Shown piece by piece: positions 16,760 to 16,935 of a DNA stretch of 16,935 bases. This stretch comes from Clostridia bacterium. GTDB taxonomy: Bacteria; Bacillota; Clostridia; UMGS1810. The translations under genes and the position numbers were made by a program. The stretch is taken from NCBI GenBank assembly GCA_017503945.1, contig JAFVSB010000026.1, forward strand, positions 1 to 16,935, given 5' to 3'. Each line of letters opens with the position of its first letter. Within the stretch, counting starts at the first letter, position 1. Under the pieces are notes generated by a model. It saw nothing but the letters and a program-made list of their open reading frames with translations. It had not been told where the DNA came from and did no database searches.

Positions 16760-16800
16760 CAAAACAAAAAATCCTATCTTTCGACAGGATTTTTGTTTTG
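16760..16800 (-). terminator. Intrinsic terminator, stronger on the minus strand
   Basis: In minus-strand RNA ATCCTGTC and GATAGGAT form an 8-bp stem with one G-U pair closed by a GAAA tetraloop, followed by TTTTTTGTTTTG. Pairing continues into the flanking A and T tracts. Read on the plus strand the same stem has an A-C mismatch, so the element is best suited to end a minus-strand transcript entering from beyond 16935. It separates that transcript from the lyase cluster. Confidence 0.8.
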
Positions 16801-16935
16801 GCAAGTTGCACCGATTTAGATGTCGACACAAAACAATTCGATAAATTGTAGTTTATAATACCGTGTAACTCGCATCGGATAATTTATTCATTGCTCTCTT
16901 ATAGTGTTATTTCTCTTTATACGATTCCCATTGCC
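16801..16935 (-). other. Right-edge sequence, possibly the 3' end of an upstream minus-strand gene
   Basis: No gene can be called here. On the minus strand two frames are open at the window edge and stop soon after: one ends as QWESYKEK (stop near 16909), the other as NTIREQ (stop near 16888). With the minus-strand terminator about 100 bp further on, a gene ending at this edge is plausible, but the visible part is too short to identify. Confidence 0.2.

Noticed and set aside
16620..16760. CRISPR array or insertion sequence in the repeat-rich right end
   Set aside because: There are no regularly spaced identical repeats with spacers, and no transposase; the repeats are short palindromes.
16839..16892. 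A 12-codon minus-strand ORF (MNKLSDASYTVL)
   Set aside because: It is too short to support, with only a weak GAGAG upstream and no context for a leader peptide.

Overview
The window suggests a Gram-positive anaerobe of the class Clostridia, probably from a gut or rumen. The evidence is the S-layer homology (SLH) domains, GGAGG-type ribosome binding sites, Sec signal peptides rich in Lys/Leu, a moderate base composition with AT-rich intergenic DNA, and a secreted polysaccharide lyase style seen in uncultured Oscillospirales/Monoglobus-like bacteria. The taxonomic guess is inference, since no rRNA or core gene is present.

All genes lie on the minus strand, so the cluster reads from right to left. 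The right end (16079-16935) has no confident gene. It holds a strong minus-strand intrinsic terminator, a cluster of palindromic repeats, a short doubtful ORF and two tandem sigma-A-like promoters that point into the cluster. Then follow a 329-residue TIM-barrel-like protein without a signal peptide (15089-16078), two closely related secreted PL8 polysaccharide lyases (12383-15061 and 8809-12234), a third and more distant PL8 lyase (4851-8642), a non-catalytic carbohydrate-binding protein with three C-terminal SLH domains (2122-4764), and an SLH protein cut by the left window edge (1-2129). Intergenic gaps are at most about 170 bp and the last two genes overlap by 8 bp, so one transcript or a few nested ones are likely.

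The three lyases keep the PL8 catalytic Asn, His, Tyr and Glu and one active-site Arg, but the second family Arg is replaced in all three. PL8 enzymes depolymerise hyaluronan, chondroitin or xanthan-type polymers outside the cell; the sequence does not settle which applies here. The SLH proteins would sit on the cell wall. One of them carries the same N-terminal binding module as the middle lyase, so it may hold substrate at the surface while the lyases cut it. No transporter, GH88 unsaturated glucuronyl hydrolase or sulfatase is present in the window.

The most unusual points are modular. The middle lyase looks like a chimera: its leader, signal peptide, binding module and Ig-like domain match the SLH gene, while its catalytic part matches the neighbouring lyase. 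The third lyase has a discoidin-like (F5/8 type C) domain inserted inside its central beta-sandwich. A dispersed palindromic repeat supplies the stop codon of one lyase.
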